In this document: in pieces, positions 39,444 to 51,236 of the stretch
How positions within the stretch are numbered: position 1 is the first letter of the stretch
Layout of the letters: the number at the start of each line of letters is the position of its first letter
Origin: Pseudomonadota bacterium
GTDB taxonomy: Bacteria > Pseudomonadota > Gammaproteobacteria > Burkholderiales > Burkholderiaceae_B
Reading direction: 5' to 3'
DNA: 64,000 nt
Assembly (NCBI GenBank): GCA_023425645.1
Contig: JAFACG010000024.1
Location: 38,789 to 102,788 of the forward strand
Translations under genes and position numbers: made by a program
The notes under the pieces: generated by a model
What the model was told of the DNA's origin: nothing
The model's input: only the letters and a program-made list of their open reading frames with translations
The model's database searches: none

Positions 39444-40922
39444 TCAGAATTGCAGGGATGCCTGGATCACGCGGATGCAGGTGTCCATCAGGCCGCCGGG
39501 CAGCAGGCCCAGGCCGATGATCAGCACGCCGTTCACCAGCATGACGGCCTTGGTCAGCAGGCCCGTCGCCAAAGGATGCGCTTCGCCTTCAGGCTCGTCG
39601 AAATAGGCAACCTTGACCACGCGCAGATAGTAGAACGCGCCGATCAGGGACATGACCACGGCGAAGACGGCCAGCCAGATGTAGCCTGCGCCGACCACGG
39701 CCTGCAGCACGCTCAGCTTGGCGCCGAAGCCGGCCAGCGGGGGAATGCCCGCCAGCGAGAACATGGACAGCAGCCACACCAGGGCCAGGCCGGGATTGCG
39801 GCGGTTCAGGCCCTTCAGGTCGTCGATGTTCTCGCACTCGAAGCCGCGGCGGCTCAGCAGCAGGATCAGGCCGAAGGTGCTCAGCGTGGTGAGCACGTAG
39901 ATCACGACGTAGAACAAGGAAGCGCCGTAGGCCTGGGCGCTGGTCTGGCCGTCGAAGACGCCGGCCAGCAGGCCCAGCAGGATGAAGCCCATGTGCGAGA
40001 TGGTGGAGTAAGCGAGCATCCGCTTGAGGTTCTTCTGCACGATGGCGGTCAGGTTGCCCAGCGCCAGCGACACCACGGCCAGCACCAGCAGCATGGGCTG
40101 CCAGTCCAAGGCGATGCCGTGCAGGCCTTCGACCAGGAAACGCAGCGTCACGGCAAAGGCCGCCAGCTTGGGAGCCGCGCCGATGATCAGGGTGACAGTG
40201 GTGGGCGCGCCCTGGTAGACGTCGGGCGTCCACATATGGAAGGGAGCGGCGGTCAGCTTGAAGGCCAGGCCCGAGACCACGAACACCACGCCGAACACCA
40301 GGGCCAGGCGCTCGGCCTTGCCCGAGCCGACGACTTCGGCGATGCGGGTCAGTTCCAGATGGCCGGTGGCGCCGTAGATCATGGACATGCCGTACAGCAG
40401 CACGCCGGAGGCCAGCGCGCCCAGCACGAAGTACTTCATGGCGGCTTCGATGGACTGGCGATGCTCGCGGCGCAGGGCCACCAGGGCGTACAAGGCGAAG
40501 GACATCAGCTCGACGCCCAGGTAGACCGTCAGCATGCTGTTGGCCGAGATCATGATCATCTGGCCCAGCAGCGCCATCAGCGACAGAGTGTACAGCTCGC
40601 CGCCGCGATCCAGCATGTCGCGCTGCTCGGCGTAGTCACGGCCGTAGATCAGGGTGACGGCTACGGCCGCGCAGGACAGCAGCTTCAGGAAGTGGGACAG
40701 CTCGTCCACCACGAACAGACCGCCGAACGTGGTGCCGGTCATGCCCTGCGACCACTGCCAGGCGACGCCCAGCGCGACCACCACCAGCGTGCCCAGGCTG
40801 AGCACGAAGGTATTGTGGCGCTGCTTGTGCGCGCTGAAGGAGTCGAAAATCAGCACACACGAGGCCAGAACCAGGAGCAGAATCTCAGGCAGGGCCAGAG
40901 AAAAGTTGAAGGTAGTTTCCAT
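39444..40922 (-). CDS. nuoN: NADH-quinone oxidoreductase subunit N
   Basis: A 492-residue antiporter-like membrane subunit of complex I, one of three proton channels with NuoL and NuoM. About 14 helices; the conserved [15 protein letters not shown] (channel Glu), [16 protein letters not shown] and [14 protein letters not shown] segments are present. It follows nuoM by 11 bases. Confidence 0.95.
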   Translation of the reverse strand: METTFNFSLALPEILLLVLASCVLIFDSFSAHKQRHNTFVLSLGTLVVVALGVAWQWSQGMTGTTFGGLFVVDELSHFLKLLSCAAVAVTLIYGRDYAEQRDMLDRGGELYTLSLMALLGQMIMISANSMLTVYLGVELMSFALYALVALRREHRQSIEAAMKYFVLGALASGVLLYGMSMIYGATGHLELTRIAEVVGSGKAERLALVFGVVFVVSGLAFKLTAAPFHMWTPDVYQGAPTTVTLIIGAAPKLAAFAVTLRFLVEGLHGIALDWQPMLLVLAVVSLALGNLTAIVQKNLKRMLAYSTISHMGFILLGLLAGVFDGQTSAQAYGASLFYVVIYVLTTLSTFGLILLLSRRGFECENIDDLKGLNRRNPGLALVWLLSMFSLAGIPPLAGFGAKLSVLQAVVGAGYIWLAVFAVVMSLIGAFYYLRVVKVAYFDEPEGEAHPLATGLLTKAVMLVNGVLIIGLGLLPGGLMDTCIRVIQASLQF

Positions 40923-40933
40923 AGTGTTTCGGC

Positions 40934-42433
40934 CTACAGTTTCGAGATGGAGACGTGTTGCAGCAACGCTTCAACCGAAACGTGCATGACATCGGTGAAT
41001 GGTTTTGGATAAACACCCATACCCAACACAGCAATCGCCATTACGCCAAGAACGAAGAACTCGCGGCTGCTCAGATCGCTCATGCCCGCAACGTTCTCGT
41101 TGCCCACGGGACCGAAGGCCACGCGCTTGAGCATCCACAGCGAATAGGCCGCGCCGGTGATCAGGGCCGTGGCCGTCAGCAGGCCGATCCAGAAGTTGTG
41201 CTGGACCGCACCCATGATGACGGTGAATTCGCCGATGAAGCCGCTGGTGCCGGGCAGGCCGCTGTTGGCCATGGAGAACAGCACGAAGAACGTCACGAAA
41301 CGGGGCATCACGTTGACCACGCCGCCGTAGTCGGCGATGCGGCGGGTATGCAGGCGGTCGTACAGCACGCCGATGCACAGGAACATCGCGCCGGACACGA
41401 AGCCGTGCGAGATCATCTGCATGATCGCGCCTTCCATGCCGGTCGTGTTGAACACGAAGAAGCCCAGGGTGACGAAGCCCATGTGCGCCACGGACGAATA
41501 CGCCACCAGCTTCTTCATGTCGTCCTGGACGATGGCGACCAGGCCGATGTAGATCACGGCCACCAGGGACAGCGCGATGATGATGCCGGCCAGGCCCTGG
41601 GACGCATCGGGGGCGATGGGCAGGGAGAAGCGCAGGAAGCCATAGGCGCCCAGCTTCAGCATGATGGCGGCCAGCACCACGGAACCGCCGGTGGGCGCTT
41701 CCACGTGGGCGTCAGGCAGCCAGGTATGCACGGGCCACATGGGCACCTTCACGGCGAAGGCCATGAACAGGGCCACGAAGATCAGCACCTGGGCGGTGTA
41801 GCCCAGCTTGGTGTCGTGCCAGGTCAGGATGTCGAAGGTACCGCCGGACACGTTCCACAGGTAGATGAACGCGATCAGGGTCAGCAGCGAGCCCAGCAGC
41901 GTGTACAGGAAGAACTTGATCGCGGCGTACACGCGGTTCGGACCGCCCCACACGCCGATGATCAGGTACATCGGAATCAGGGTGGCTTCGAAGAACACGT
42001 AGAACAGCAGGCCGTCCAGGGCCGCGAACACGCCGACCATCAATCCCGACAGGATGAGGAAGGCGCCCATGTACTGGGCCACGCGGCTGGTGATCACCTG
42101 CCAGCCGGCCAGCACCACGATGACCGTGATGAAGGCCGTCAGCAGCACGAACCACATGGAGATGCCGTCCACGCCCAGGTGGTAGTTGACCTTGAAGGCA
42201 TCGATCCAGGGAGCCAGCTCGACGAACTGCATGTCGGCCGTGCCCGGATTGAAGCCGGTGTACAGGGGGATGGTGACAATCAGGCCGGCAATCGAACCCA
42301 GCAGGGCCAGCCAGCGGGTGAACTCGGGACGGTCGTCGCGTCCCAGAGCCAGCACCAGCAGGCCGGCGACGATGGGTACGAAAATCGCCAGCGTTAACCA
42401 AGGAAGAGTAGAAGACGCCATATCGCTAGCCAT
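40934..42433 (-). CDS. nuoM: NADH-quinone oxidoreductase subunit M
   Basis: A 499-residue antiporter-like proton-channel subunit. It has the [14 protein letters not shown] start of the core, [20 protein letters not shown] with the channel Glu, [20 protein letters not shown] and [14 protein letters not shown]. The start codon directly abuts the stop of nuoL. Confidence 0.95.
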   Translation of the reverse strand: MASDMASSTLPWLTLAIFVPIVAGLLVLALGRDDRPEFTRWLALLGSIAGLIVTIPLYTGFNPGTADMQFVELAPWIDAFKVNYHLGVDGISMWFVLLTAFITVIVVLAGWQVITSRVAQYMGAFLILSGLMVGVFAALDGLLFYVFFEATLIPMYLIIGVWGGPNRVYAAIKFFLYTLLGSLLTLIAFIYLWNVSGGTFDILTWHDTKLGYTAQVLIFVALFMAFAVKVPMWPVHTWLPDAHVEAPTGGSVVLAAIMLKLGAYGFLRFSLPIAPDASQGLAGIIIALSLVAVIYIGLVAIVQDDMKKLVAYSSVAHMGFVTLGFFVFNTTGMEGAIMQMISHGFVSGAMFLCIGVLYDRLHTRRIADYGGVVNVMPRFVTFFVLFSMANSGLPGTSGFIGEFTVIMGAVQHNFWIGLLTATALITGAAYSLWMLKRVAFGPVGNENVAGMSDLSSREFFVLGVMAIAVLGMGVYPKPFTDVMHVSVEALLQHVSISKL

Positions 42434-44437
42434 TTACCGAACCGTCAGTACAAAAAAGGTTAAGAGCGCCATGATGCCGATGATCATGGCGAAGGCGTAA
42501 TGGTAGACGTAGCCGGATTGCAGGTGACGGCTGATCGCAGCCACCCAGCCCACCACGCGGGCGCTACCATTGACCAGCAGGCCGTCGATCAGGCCGCGGT
42601 CGGCGCCTTTCCACAGACCCGTACCCAGGCAGCGGGCGCCGCGAGCCAGCACCTGCTCGTTGAACCAGTCAACGTAGTACTTGTTCTCCAGGATACGGTA
42701 GATGAAGGAGCAGTTCTTCTTGATGGCGGCAGGCAGCGCTGGATTGACCAGGTACATGTACCAGGCCACGACGGCGCCGGCCACGACCAGCCAGAACGGC
42801 ACGGTGGCAAAGCCATGCAGGGCGTAGGCCATCCAGTCGGTCCAGTGATGGGCCAGGGTAGCCATGGCGGGATGATCGGGCAGGACCGTGATCACGCCGT
42901 CGAAGAACGAGCCGAACAGCAGCGGATCCACGAACCAGATGCCGGCGAAGATCGACGGAATGGCCAGCAGGACCAGGGGCAGCGTGACGACCCAGGGGGA
43001 TTCGTGCGGATCGCCGCCATGCGCGTGGTGATCGTCATGACCATGATGGTCGTTGTGCTTGACGTCGCGGAAACGCTCCTTGCCGTGGAAGACCAGGAAG
43101 TACAGGCGGAAGGAATACAGCGAGGTGACGAACACCCCGATCAGCGTGGCGTAGTAGGCATAGGTGGAGCCCCAGATGCCGGCTTCGCGGGCGGCCTCGA
43201 TGACGTGCTCCTTGGAGTAGAAGCCCGAGAAAAATGGCGTGCCCACCAGGGCCAGGGTGCCGATCAGGAAAGTCAGCCAGGTGATGGGCATGTACTTGCG
43301 CAGGCCGCCCATGTTGCGGATGTCCTGGTCGTGGTGCATTCCGATGATGACCGAGCCGGCGCCCAGGAACAGCAGGGCCTTGAAGAAAGCGTGCGTCATC
43401 AGGTGGAAGACCGCGGCCGAGTAGGCGGAGGCGCCCAGCGCGACGGTCATGTAGCCCAGCTGCGAAAGCGTGGAATAGGCCACGACGCGCTTGACGTCGT
43501 TCTGGATGATGCCCAGCAGGCCCAGGAACAGCGCGCCGGTGGCGCCGATCACGATGATGAAGGACAGCGCGGTGGTCGACTGTTCGAACACGGGCGAGAA
43601 GCGGGCGACCATGAAGATGCCGGCCGTCACCATGGTGGCGGCGTGGATCAGCGCGGAGATCGGGGTGGGACCTTCCATGGAGTCAGGCAGCCAGCTGTGC
43701 AGCGGGACCTGGGCGGATTTGCCCATGGCGCCCACGAACAGGGCCAGAGCCGCCACAGTCAGCAGCTGCCAGTCCGTGCCGGGGAAGATCATGGCGCTCA
43801 GCTCCTGGACCTTGGCGAACACGTCCGAGTAGTTCATGGAGCCGGTGTAGGCGTACAGCAGGCCGATGCCCAGGGCGAAGCCGAAGTCGCCGACGCGGTT
43901 GACCAGGAATGCCTTCATGTTGGCGAAGATCGCGGTCTTGCGCTCGTACCAGAAACCGATCAGCAGGTAGGAGACCAGGCCCACGGCTTCCCAGCCGAAG
44001 AACAGCTGGAGCATGTTGTTGGACATGACCAGCATCAGCATGGAGAAGGTGAACAGCGAGATGTAGGAGAAGAAGCGCTGGTAGCCCGGATCGTCCTTCA
44101 TGTAGCCGATGGTGTAGATGTGCACCATCAGCGACACGGAAGTCACCACCACCATCATCAGGGCGGTCAGCTGGTCGATCAGAAAGCCGATGTCCCACTT
44201 GATGCTGCCTATGGTGATCCAGGTGTAGACGGAGCCGTTGAAGGTCTGGCCGTCGAGCACCTGGAACAGCACGGTGACCGAGCCGATGAAGGAGATCAGC
44301 ACGCCGGCGATGGTGATCAGGTGGGCGCCGGTCTTGCCGATGATCCGCCCTAGAAAGCCGGTGCCAAACAGGCCGGCCAGCGCAGCTCCCGCCAGGGGAG
44401 CAAGCGCAATCGTCAGATAAAGATTTATGGAGTTCAT
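42434..44437 (-). CDS. nuoL: NADH-quinone oxidoreductase subunit L
   Basis: A 667-residue proton-channel subunit, the most distal part of the membrane arm. It has LIDQLTALMMVVVTSVS, FFGWEAVGLVSYLLIGFW and AQVPLHSWLPDSMEGPTP. The C-terminal lateral helix region is present, after a His/Asp-rich loop (HNDHHGHDDHHAHGGD) near residue 460 that could bind metal. It follows nuoK by 15 bases. Confidence 0.95.
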   Translation of the reverse strand: MNSINLYLTIALAPLAGAALAGLFGTGFLGRIIGKTGAHLITIAGVLISFIGSVTVLFQVLDGQTFNGSVYTWITIGSIKWDIGFLIDQLTALMMVVVTSVSLMVHIYTIGYMKDDPGYQRFFSYISLFTFSMLMLVMSNNMLQLFFGWEAVGLVSYLLIGFWYERKTAIFANMKAFLVNRVGDFGFALGIGLLYAYTGSMNYSDVFAKVQELSAMIFPGTDWQLLTVAALALFVGAMGKSAQVPLHSWLPDSMEGPTPISALIHAATMVTAGIFMVARFSPVFEQSTTALSFIIVIGATGALFLGLLGIIQNDVKRVVAYSTLSQLGYMTVALGASAYSAAVFHLMTHAFFKALLFLGAGSVIIGMHHDQDIRNMGGLRKYMPITWLTFLIGTLALVGTPFFSGFYSKEHVIEAAREAGIWGSTYAYYATLIGVFVTSLYSFRLYFLVFHGKERFRDVKHNDHHGHDDHHAHGGDPHESPWVVTLPLVLLAIPSIFAGIWFVDPLLFGSFFDGVITVLPDHPAMATLAHHWTDWMAYALHGFATVPFWLVVAGAVVAWYMYLVNPALPAAIKKNCSFIYRILENKYYVDWFNEQVLARGARCLGTGLWKGADRGLIDGLLVNGSARVVGWVAAISRHLQSGYVYHYAFAMIIGIMALLTFFVLTVR

Positions 44438-44452
44438 TGTTGTGCTATCCCA

Positions 44453-44767
44453 TCAACCCTTGAGCTGGTCGAGATCCTCGACATTGATCGAATTCAGATT
44501 GCGGAACAGCAATACGAGAATCGCGAGACCAATCGCCGCCTCGGCCGCAGCGACCGTCAGGACGAAGAAGACGAACACCTGCCCGGCCGCATCCCCCATC
44601 CAGGTGGAGAAGGCGACGAAGTTCATGTTGGCGGACAGAAGGATCAGTTCCACCGACATCAGCAGGATGATCAGGTTGCGGCGGTTCAGGAAGAAGCCGA
44701 ACAGTCCGATCGTGAACAGCACGGCGCTCAGGACGAGATAGTGCGCAAGCGACAGCGTCATCATCAT
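44453..44767 (-). CDS. nuoK: NADH-quinone oxidoreductase subunit K
   Basis: A 104-residue membrane subunit with three helices and the conserved [17 protein letters not shown], whose Glu takes part in proton transfer. Three ATG codons in a row (44767, 44764, 44761) can start it; AGGAG stands four, seven and ten bases before them. The first gives an ATGA overlap with nuoJ, and the second has the best spacing. Confidence 0.94.
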   Translation of the reverse strand: MMMTLSLAHYLVLSAVLFTIGLFGFFLNRRNLIILLMSVELILLSANMNFVAFSTWMGDAAGQVFVFFVLTVAAAEAAIGLAILVLLFRNLNSINVEDLDQLKG

Positions 44768-45405
44768 TTGTCTCCTGGAACGACGGCGTCAGCCGAATTG
44801 GATACCGACGGCTTTTCGGTTTGGGCGGGCATGGACACCAGGCGCACGCGATCCTGTGCGCGCACCTTGACCTGCTGGCCGGGGACGGTGCGTTTCACGC
44901 CGTCGCGCTTGCGCAGCGTGAGGGCAATGGCCGAAATCATGCCGACCAGCAGCACGATGCCGCCGATCAGGACGGCCAGGACGTACTGCGAGTACATCAG
45001 TTCGCCGATGACGCGGGTGTTGTTGTAGTCCTCGGGCATGACGGCGGCCGGACCGGCCTTGAGCCACAACTGGGTCAGGACGAAGCCCATCTCCAGGATC
45101 ATGATGGCGCCGATCAGCAGGCCCAGGGGAATGTAGGCCTTGAACTTGGTGGCTACCGACTCCTGGCGCACGTCCAGCATCATGATGACGAACAGGAACA
45201 TGACCATCACGGCGCCCACGTACACCACCACCAGCAGCAGCGACAGGAACTCGGCGCCCATCAGCATCCACAGCATGGCGGCCGTGAAGAAGGCCAGGAT
45301 CAGGTGCAGCACGGCGGTCACCGGGTTGCTGGCGGAGATCACGCGGAACGCGGCCACCACCAGCACCAGCGCCAGCACATAGAACAGAACAGTAGTAAAT
45401 AACAT
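44764..45405 (-). CDS. nuoJ: NADH-quinone oxidoreductase subunit J
   Basis: A 213-residue membrane subunit with five helices. The conserved core is [20 protein letters not shown]. The C-terminus carries a polar tail of about 50 residues after the last helix. It lies 18 bases after nuoI and overlaps nuoK. Confidence 0.94.
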   Translation of the reverse strand: MLFTTVLFYVLALVLVVAAFRVISASNPVTAVLHLILAFFTAAMLWMLMGAEFLSLLLVVVYVGAVMVMFLFVIMMLDVRQESVATKFKAYIPLGLLIGAIMILEMGFVLTQLWLKAGPAAVMPEDYNNTRVIGELMYSQYVLAVLIGGIVLLVGMISAIALTLRKRDGVKRTVPGQQVKVRAQDRVRLVSMPAQTEKPSVSNSADAVVPGDK

Positions 45406-45423
45406 GTGTGTAGAGCTCCGGCC

Positions 45424-45912
45424 TTAGCGATAAGATGCGTCTGCGGCGCGACGACGAGCGATCTCGTCCTCGTAGCGGTCGCCAATGGCCAGCAGCATGT
45501 CCTTGGTGTAGTACAGGTCGCCGCGCTTTTCACCGTGGTATTCGTGAATGTGCGTTTCCACGATCGAATCGACCGGGCAGCTTTCTTCACAGAAACCACA
45601 GAAAATGCACTTGGCCAGGTCGATGTCGTAGCGCGTGGTGCGGCGCGTGCCGTCCTCGCGTTCGGCCGACTCGATGGAGATGGCCAAGGCCGGGCACACG
45701 GCTTCGCACAGCTTGCAGGCAATGCAGCGCTCTTCGCCGTTGGCGTAGCGGCGCAAGGCGTGCAGCCCGCGGAAACGTGGCGAAGTCGGCGTCTTTTCCA
45801 GCGGGTAGCGCAGGGTCACCTTGCGCTTGAAGAAATACTTGCCGGTCAGGCGCATGCCCTTGAGCATTTCGGACAGCATCAGGCTGCCAAAGAAATCTTT
45901 GATTGCTTCCAT
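45424..45912 (-). CDS. nuoI: NADH-quinone oxidoreductase subunit I
   Basis: A 162-residue peripheral-arm subunit carrying clusters N6a and N6b. Two 4Fe-4S motifs, [15 protein letters not shown] and [14 protein letters not shown], are complete. The ATG at 45912 ([12 protein letters not shown]) gives the family length; the frame is open 24 codons further up, inside the nuoI-nuoH gap and nuoH. Confidence 0.96.
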   Translation of the reverse strand: MEAIKDFFGSLMLSEMLKGMRLTGKYFFKRKVTLRYPLEKTPTSPRFRGLHALRRYANGEERCIACKLCEAVCPALAISIESAEREDGTRRTTRYDIDLAKCIFCGFCEESCPVDSIVETHIHEYHGEKRGDLYYTKDMLLAIGDRYEDEIARRRAADASYR

Positions 45913-45929
45913 AATCTTGCCCCTTAGCC

Positions 45930-47003
45930 TTACTGCCAGATGTTCCATGGCGTCTGCATCCAGATCGCCACGATCAACAGCCACACACCCGTCAGAGGGA
46001 TGAACACTTTCCAGCCCAGACGCATGATCTGGTCATAGCGGTAACGGGGGAACGTTGCGCGGAACCAGATGAACATGGAGACCACGACGAAGGTCTTCAG
46101 ACCCAGCCACAGCCAGCCCGGGATCCAGGTGAAGGGCGCGAACTCGACGATGGGAGTCCAGCCGCCCAGGAACATGATGGAGGCCAGGGCCGACAACAGG
46201 ATCATGTTGGCATATTCGCCCAGGAAGAACAGGGCGAAGCCCATGCCCGAATACTCCACCATGGGACCGGCCACGATTTCCGACTCGCCCTCCACCACGT
46301 CGAAGGGGTGGCGGTTGGTTTCGGCCACGGACGAGATCACGTAGATCACGAACAGCGGCAGCAGCGGCAGCCAGTTCCAGGACAGGAAGTTCAGGCCCTT
46401 GTCCGCGAAGTAGCCCTGCGTCTGGCCGGTCACGATGCCCGACAGGTTCAGCGTGCCCGACACCAGCAACACGGTCACCAGCACGAAGCCGATGGCCAGC
46501 TCGTAGGACAGCACCTGGGCCGCGGCGCGCAGGCCGCCCAGCAAGGCGTACTTGGAGTTGGAGGCCCAGCCGGCCACGATCACGCCATACACGCCCAGCG
46601 AGGAAATGGCCAGGATGTACAGCAGGCCGGCGTTCACGTTGGCCAGCACGGACTCCGGACCGAAGGGAATCACGGCCCAGGCCGCCAGGGCGGGCATCAG
46701 CGTGACCACGGGAGCCAGGATGTAGAGCGTCTTGTTGGACTTGGCCGGAACGATCAGTTCCTTGGTCAGCAGCTTGAACACGTCGGCGAACGGCTGCAGC
46801 AGGCCGCGGTAACCCACGCGTGTGGGTCCCAGGCGCACGTGCATGAAGCCGATCATCTTGCGTTCCCAGTAGGTCAGGTAGGCCACGCACAGGATGATGG
46901 GCACGGCGATGACCACGATCTTGATCAGCGTCCAGACCACGTACCAGGCGGTGGGGCCGAGCAGTTCGGTGCCGAAGTTGTTGATGACAGAGAGAAATTC
47001 CAT
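45930..47003 (-). CDS. nuoH: NADH-quinone oxidoreductase subunit H
   Basis: A 357-residue membrane subunit at the quinone site, with eight helices. Conserved segments are [22 protein letters not shown], split here over the first cytoplasmic loop, and [19 protein letters not shown]. The ATG at 47003 ([10 protein letters not shown]) is preferred over the one at 47012, which lies in the end of nuoG. Its ribosome-binding site must lie inside nuoG. Confidence 0.95.
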   Translation of the reverse strand: MEFLSVINNFGTELLGPTAWYVVWTLIKIVVIAVPIILCVAYLTYWERKMIGFMHVRLGPTRVGYRGLLQPFADVFKLLTKELIVPAKSNKTLYILAPVVTLMPALAAWAVIPFGPESVLANVNAGLLYILAISSLGVYGVIVAGWASNSKYALLGGLRAAAQVLSYELAIGFVLVTVLLVSGTLNLSGIVTGQTQGYFADKGLNFLSWNWLPLLPLFVIYVISSVAETNRHPFDVVEGESEIVAGPMVEYSGMGFALFFLGEYANMILLSALASIMFLGGWTPIVEFAPFTWIPGWLWLGLKTFVVVSMFIWFRATFPRYRYDQIMRLGWKVFIPLTGVWLLIVAIWMQTPWNIWQ

Positions 47004-47004
47004 G

Positions 47005-49335
47005 TTATGCACGCTCCACTGTCAGTTGACCGAATGCGCTGCCCAGTGCGGCGGTTTCAGGGAAAGCCGTGGCCACGCGCACCGACGATGGCGCCACGGT
47101 GTCGTCCAGCTGAGCTGGCAGGGTGGCTTCGCCTTGCGAGGAGCGGACGCGCACCAGATCGCCGTCGGCCAGGCCCAGCTGGGCCAGGGTGGCGGCGGCC
47201 ATGCGGGCGCGCGGCGCGGCCGAAGCCGGCGTCTCCTGCAAGGGAGCCGAACGGCGCACCAGGGCGTCGCTGCGGTAGATGGGCACGTCGGCGACGCGCT
47301 CCAGGCCGCTGGCGGCTGCCACGACCGAAGGGGCCAGCTTGATCTGGTTGGACAGGCGCGATTCCACGCCGGCGGCCATGACGGAGTCACGTACCGATTC
47401 GGAGGTCTCGTCATCGAAGCCGTCGAGCTGGAACAGATTGCCCAGCACGCGCAGCACCTTCCAGCCCGGACGGGTGTCGCCCAGGGGAGCGGCGGCGCCC
47501 TTGAAGCTCTGCACGCGGCCTTCGGCGTTCACGAAGGTGCCGGAGGTTTCGGTGAAGGGAGAAACCGGCAGCATGACGTCGGCCCAGGCCTCGGCGGCCG
47601 AGCGGTAGGACGTCAGGGCCACGGAGAACGTGGCGGACTTCAGGGTTTCCACGGCGCGCTCGCCCAGATCGCTGTCCAGGGCGGGTTCGACGTTCAGCAC
47701 CAGGTAGGCGCGCAGGGACTGCGCCAGCATCTGTTCGGCGGTCAGGCCGCCCTTGCCCGGCACGGCATTGGCCAGGTAGCCGCCCACGGTGTTGCCGCCG
47801 GCGGTCAGAAAGCCCAGCTTGCCGCCGCCGGCCTGTGCGATGGCGGAGGCATTGGCGGCAATGACGCTGGCCTGGTCCGAATTGACGGCCATATTGCCCA
47901 GCAGCACGGCCACGCGCTCGCCCGAGGCAAGGCTGTCGGCGATCTGTTGGGCCTGGGCGGAAACCTGCACGCCTTCCAGGCCGGCGGGCACGGCGCTTCC
48001 CTTGGCCTTGGACACGGCCACCAGGACTTCGGCCAGGGCGTTGGCCAACTGGCTGGGAGCCACGGTGAGACGGCCTGCAATGGACTGGAACAGCGGATTG
48101 TCGGCGGCGGAATCGATGAAGGACACCTGGGCGCCGCGTTTGACGGCCTGACGCAGGCGCTGAGCCATCAGTGGATGGTCCTTGCGCAGGAAGGAGCCCA
48201 CGACCAGGACGCGATCCAGATTGTTCAGTTCGGCCAGGGGCAGACCCAGCCAGGGCACGCCGGCCAGGGCGCCGTCCAGGCGCGCGTCGGTCTGGCGCAG
48301 GCGGAAGTCCACGTTCTCGGTGCCCAGGGCGCGGCCCAGGCGGGCCAGCAGCGCCAGTTCTTCCGTGGTGGAGGTGGCCGAGCCGATGCAGCCCAGCTGG
48401 TCGGCGCCGAACTTCTCGCGCACGGCATTCATGCCCGCGACCACCGTCTGCAGGGCGTCGTTCCAGGACGCCTCGCGCCACTGGCCGTCATCGCCGCGCA
48501 CCATGGGGTGAGTCAGGCGGTCTTCGGTATACAGGCCTTCGTAGGAGAAACGGTCGCGGTCGCTGATCCAGCACTCGTTGACCTCTTCGTTTTCGAAGGG
48601 CACCACGCGCAGCACCTTGTCCATCTTGGCCTGGATCACCAGGTTGGCGCCCACGCTGTCGTGGGGGCTGACGCTGCGGCGGCGGGCCAGTTCCCAGGTA
48701 CGGGCGTTGAAGCGGAACGGCTTGGAGAGCAGCGCGCCCACGGGACAGACGTCGATCATGTTGCCCGACAGCTCGGATTCGACGGCCTTGCCCACGAAGG
48801 TGGTGATTTCAGAGTGTTCGCCACGGTTGAGCATGCCCACTTCCTGCACGCCGGCGATTTCCTCGCCCGTGCGCACGCAGCGGGTGCAGTGGATGCAGCG
48901 CTGCATGGCGTCGGTGGAGATCAGCGGCCCCATGGACTTGGGGGCCACCACGCGCTTTTCTTCCTTGTAGCGCGACTCGGAGCCGCCGTAGCCCACGGCC
49001 AGGTCCTGCAGCTGGCACTCGCCGCCCTGGTCGCACACGGGGCAATCCAGGGGGTGGTTGATCAGCAGGAACTCCATGACGCTTTTCTGGGCGGCAATGG
49101 CTTTTTCCGAACGAGTACGCACGACCATGCCGTTGGTCACGGGCGTGGCGCAAGCCGGCAGCGGCTTGGGCGCTTTTTCCACGTCCACCAGACACATGCG
49201 GCAGTTGGCGGCAATACTCAGTTTTTTGTGATAACAGAAGTGCGGCACATAGACCCCGGCGTCATGGGCAGCCTGAATGACCATGCTGCCTTCCGGGGCG
49301 TCAACTTTAATGCCATCGATGGTGAGTTCTACCAT
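47005..49335 (-). CDS. nuoG: NADH-quinone oxidoreductase subunit G
   Basis: A 776-residue peripheral-arm subunit. The N-terminal 2Fe-2S domain has CYHKK and CRMC, followed by the His-ligated cluster ([18 protein letters not shown]) and [17 protein letters not shown] large molybdopterin-oxidoreductase-like domain without cofactor function follows. It is Ala-rich at the C-terminal end. It lies 14 bases after nuoF. Confidence 0.95.
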   Translation of the reverse strand: MVELTIDGIKVDAPEGSMVIQAAHDAGVYVPHFCYHKKLSIAANCRMCLVDVEKAPKPLPACATPVTNGMVVRTRSEKAIAAQKSVMEFLLINHPLDCPVCDQGGECQLQDLAVGYGGSESRYKEEKRVVAPKSMGPLISTDAMQRCIHCTRCVRTGEEIAGVQEVGMLNRGEHSEITTFVGKAVESELSGNMIDVCPVGALLSKPFRFNARTWELARRRSVSPHDSVGANLVIQAKMDKVLRVVPFENEEVNECWISDRDRFSYEGLYTEDRLTHPMVRGDDGQWREASWNDALQTVVAGMNAVREKFGADQLGCIGSATSTTEELALLARLGRALGTENVDFRLRQTDARLDGALAGVPWLGLPLAELNNLDRVLVVGSFLRKDHPLMAQRLRQAVKRGAQVSFIDSAADNPLFQSIAGRLTVAPSQLANALAEVLVAVSKAKGSAVPAGLEGVQVSAQAQQIADSLASGERVAVLLGNMAVNSDQASVIAANASAIAQAGGGKLGFLTAGGNTVGGYLANAVPGKGGLTAEQMLAQSLRAYLVLNVEPALDSDLGERAVETLKSATFSVALTSYRSAAEAWADVMLPVSPFTETSGTFVNAEGRVQSFKGAAAPLGDTRPGWKVLRVLGNLFQLDGFDDETSESVRDSVMAAGVESRLSNQIKLAPSVVAAASGLERVADVPIYRSDALVRRSAPLQETPASAAPRARMAAATLAQLGLADGDLVRVRSSQGEATLPAQLDDTVAPSSVRVATAFPETAALGSAFGQLTVERA

Positions 49336-49349
49336 TACGTTGTCCTGGC

Positions 49350-50717
49350 CTACAGATATTGAGGCACCACACAGCTCTTGTGCTCGATGTGGTGTGCGAA
49401 CTCGTCGCGGAAATGCTTAACGAAACTGCGCACCGGCATGGCGGCGGCGTCACCCAGGGCGCAGATCGTGCGGCCCATGATGTTGTGTGCGATGTCGTCG
49501 AGCATGTCCAGGTCTTCCTTGCGGCCCTGGCCGTTCTCGATGCGGTGCACCATGCGCCACAGCCAGCCCGTGCCTTCGCGGCAGGGCGTGCACTGGCCGC
49601 AGCTCTCGTGGTAGTAGAAATACGACAGGCGCAGCAGCGACTTGACCATGCAGCGCGTCTCGTCCATGACGATGACCGCGCCCGAGCCCAGCATGGAGCC
49701 GGCCTTGGCGATGGAGTCGTAATCCAGGTTGGTGGCCATCATGATGTCGGCCGGCAGCACCGGAGCGCTCGAGCCGCCGGGAATGACGGCCTTGAGCTTG
49801 CGGCCGCCGCGCATGCCGCCCGCCAGCTCCAGCAGCTTGGCGAAAGGCGTGCCCAGGGGCACTTCATAGTTGCCGGGACGCTCCACGTCGCCCGTGATCG
49901 AGAATATCTTGGTGCCGCCGGCGTTGGGAATGCCCACTTCCAGGTACTGCTGGCCGCCGTTGCGGATGATCCAGGGCACCGCGGCGAAGGTCTCGGTGTT
50001 GTTGATGGTGGTGGGCTTGCCGTACAGGCCGAAGCTGGCGGGGAACGGCGGCTTGAAGCGCGGCTGGCCTTTCTTGCCTTCCAGCGATTCCAGCAGCGCG
50101 GTTTCCTCGCCGCAGATGTAGGCGCCGTAGCCATGGAAGGCGTGCAGCTGGAAGTTGAAGCCCGAACCCAGGATGTTGTCGCCCAGGAAGCCGGCGGCGC
50201 GCGCCTGCTCCAGCGCCTCTTCGAAGCGCTGGTAGATCTCGAACACTTCGCCGTGGATGTAGTTGTAGCCCACGCTGATGCCCATGGCATAGGCGGCGAT
50301 GGCCATGCCTTCGATCACGATGTGCGGGTTGAAGCGCAGGATGTCGCGATCCTTGAAGGTGCCGGGCTCGCCCTCGTCCGAGTTGCACACCAGGTACTTC
50401 TGGCCGGGGATGGCGCGCGGCATGAAGCTCCACTTCAGGCCGGTTGGAAAGCCCGCGCCGCCGCGGCCGCGCAGGGCCGAGGTCTTGACTTCGGCGATAA
50501 CGTCCTCGGGCTTCATGCCGCTGGTCAGCACCTTGCGCAGGGCCTCGTAGCCGCCGCGCTTGACGTATTCTTCCAGACCCCAGTTGTCGCCGTTCAGGCC
50601 GGCCAGGATCTGGGGCTCGATGTGGCGATCATGAAAAATCATGCTGCGCGACAGGTCGGCCCCGGGGTTGGGCTCCAGCCCCTGGGCGAGCTTGCGCAGA
50701 ATGTCCGGTGCACTCAT
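49350..50717 (-). CDS. nuoF: NADH-quinone oxidoreductase subunit F
   Basis: A 455-residue subunit that binds NADH, FMN and cluster N3. It has the glycine-rich loop [28 protein letters not shown], and the 4Fe-4S motif [13 protein letters not shown]. The ATG at 50717 overlaps the nuoE stop (ATGA) and is preferred over the longer frame from 50840. Confidence 0.96.
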   Translation of the reverse strand: MSAPDILRKLAQGLEPNPGADLSRSMIFHDRHIEPQILAGLNGDNWGLEEYVKRGGYEALRKVLTSGMKPEDVIAEVKTSALRGRGGAGFPTGLKWSFMPRAIPGQKYLVCNSDEGEPGTFKDRDILRFNPHIVIEGMAIAAYAMGISVGYNYIHGEVFEIYQRFEEALEQARAAGFLGDNILGSGFNFQLHAFHGYGAYICGEETALLESLEGKKGQPRFKPPFPASFGLYGKPTTINNTETFAAVPWIIRNGGQQYLEVGIPNAGGTKIFSITGDVERPGNYEVPLGTPFAKLLELAGGMRGGRKLKAVIPGGSSAPVLPADIMMATNLDYDSIAKAGSMLGSGAVIVMDETRCMVKSLLRLSYFYYHESCGQCTPCREGTGWLWRMVHRIENGQGRKEDLDMLDDIAHNIMGRTICALGDAAAMPVRSFVKHFRDEFAHHIEHKSCVVPQYL

Positions 50718-51208
50718 GCCGACTCTCCGTGTTTCTTCAATTCTTCGAGCATGGCGTCGATGCGCTCGGCTTCCATGCGCACGCACATGTGCTGATTGTT
50801 CAGCAGCATGACGGGCGAGTCGCCGCACGAACCCATGCACTCTCCCATGATCAGGGAGAACTGGCCGTCGGCGGTGGTCTCACCGTAATCGATGCCCAGC
50901 TTTTCCTTCAGGTATTCACCTGCCTTGACGCCGTCACGCAGCGCACAGGGCAGGTTGGTGCAGACCGAGATGGTCACGCGGCCCACGGGCTTGGTGTGGA
51001 ACATGTTGTAGAAGGTGGCGACCTCCTGCACGGCAATGGGTTCCACCCCGATGTAGCGGGCCACGTCGGCGATGATCTCGGGCGAGACCCAGCCTTTTTC
51101 CTGCTGGGCGATGGCCAGCGATGCCATGATGGCGGAACGGCGCTGGTCGGCCGGGAACTTGCCCAGTTCCCGATCTATCTGTTGGTAGGCTTTTTCGGAA
51201 AGCAACAT
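50714..51208 (-). CDS. nuoE: NADH-quinone oxidoreductase subunit E
   Basis: A 164-residue thioredoxin-fold subunit with the 2Fe-2S cluster N1a. Ligands are CTNLPC and CMGSC. The ATG at 51208 ([12 protein letters not shown]) fits the family; the frame is open to 51262, inside nuoD. Confidence 0.95.
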   Translation of the reverse strand: MLLSEKAYQQIDRELGKFPADQRRSAIMASLAIAQQEKGWVSPEIIADVARYIGVEPIAVQEVATFYNMFHTKPVGRVTISVCTNLPCALRDGVKAGEYLKEKLGIDYGETTADGQFSLIMGECMGSCGDSPVMLLNNQHMCVRMEAERIDAMLEELKKHGESA

Positions 51209-51236
51209 AATTCGGTTCCGTATTTCCAGGCGCGAC

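Noticed and set aside
42500..44353. Plus-strand open frame of 617 codons opposite nuoL
   Set aside because: Shadow of the nuoL coding strand. No start region, motif or composition of a real protein.
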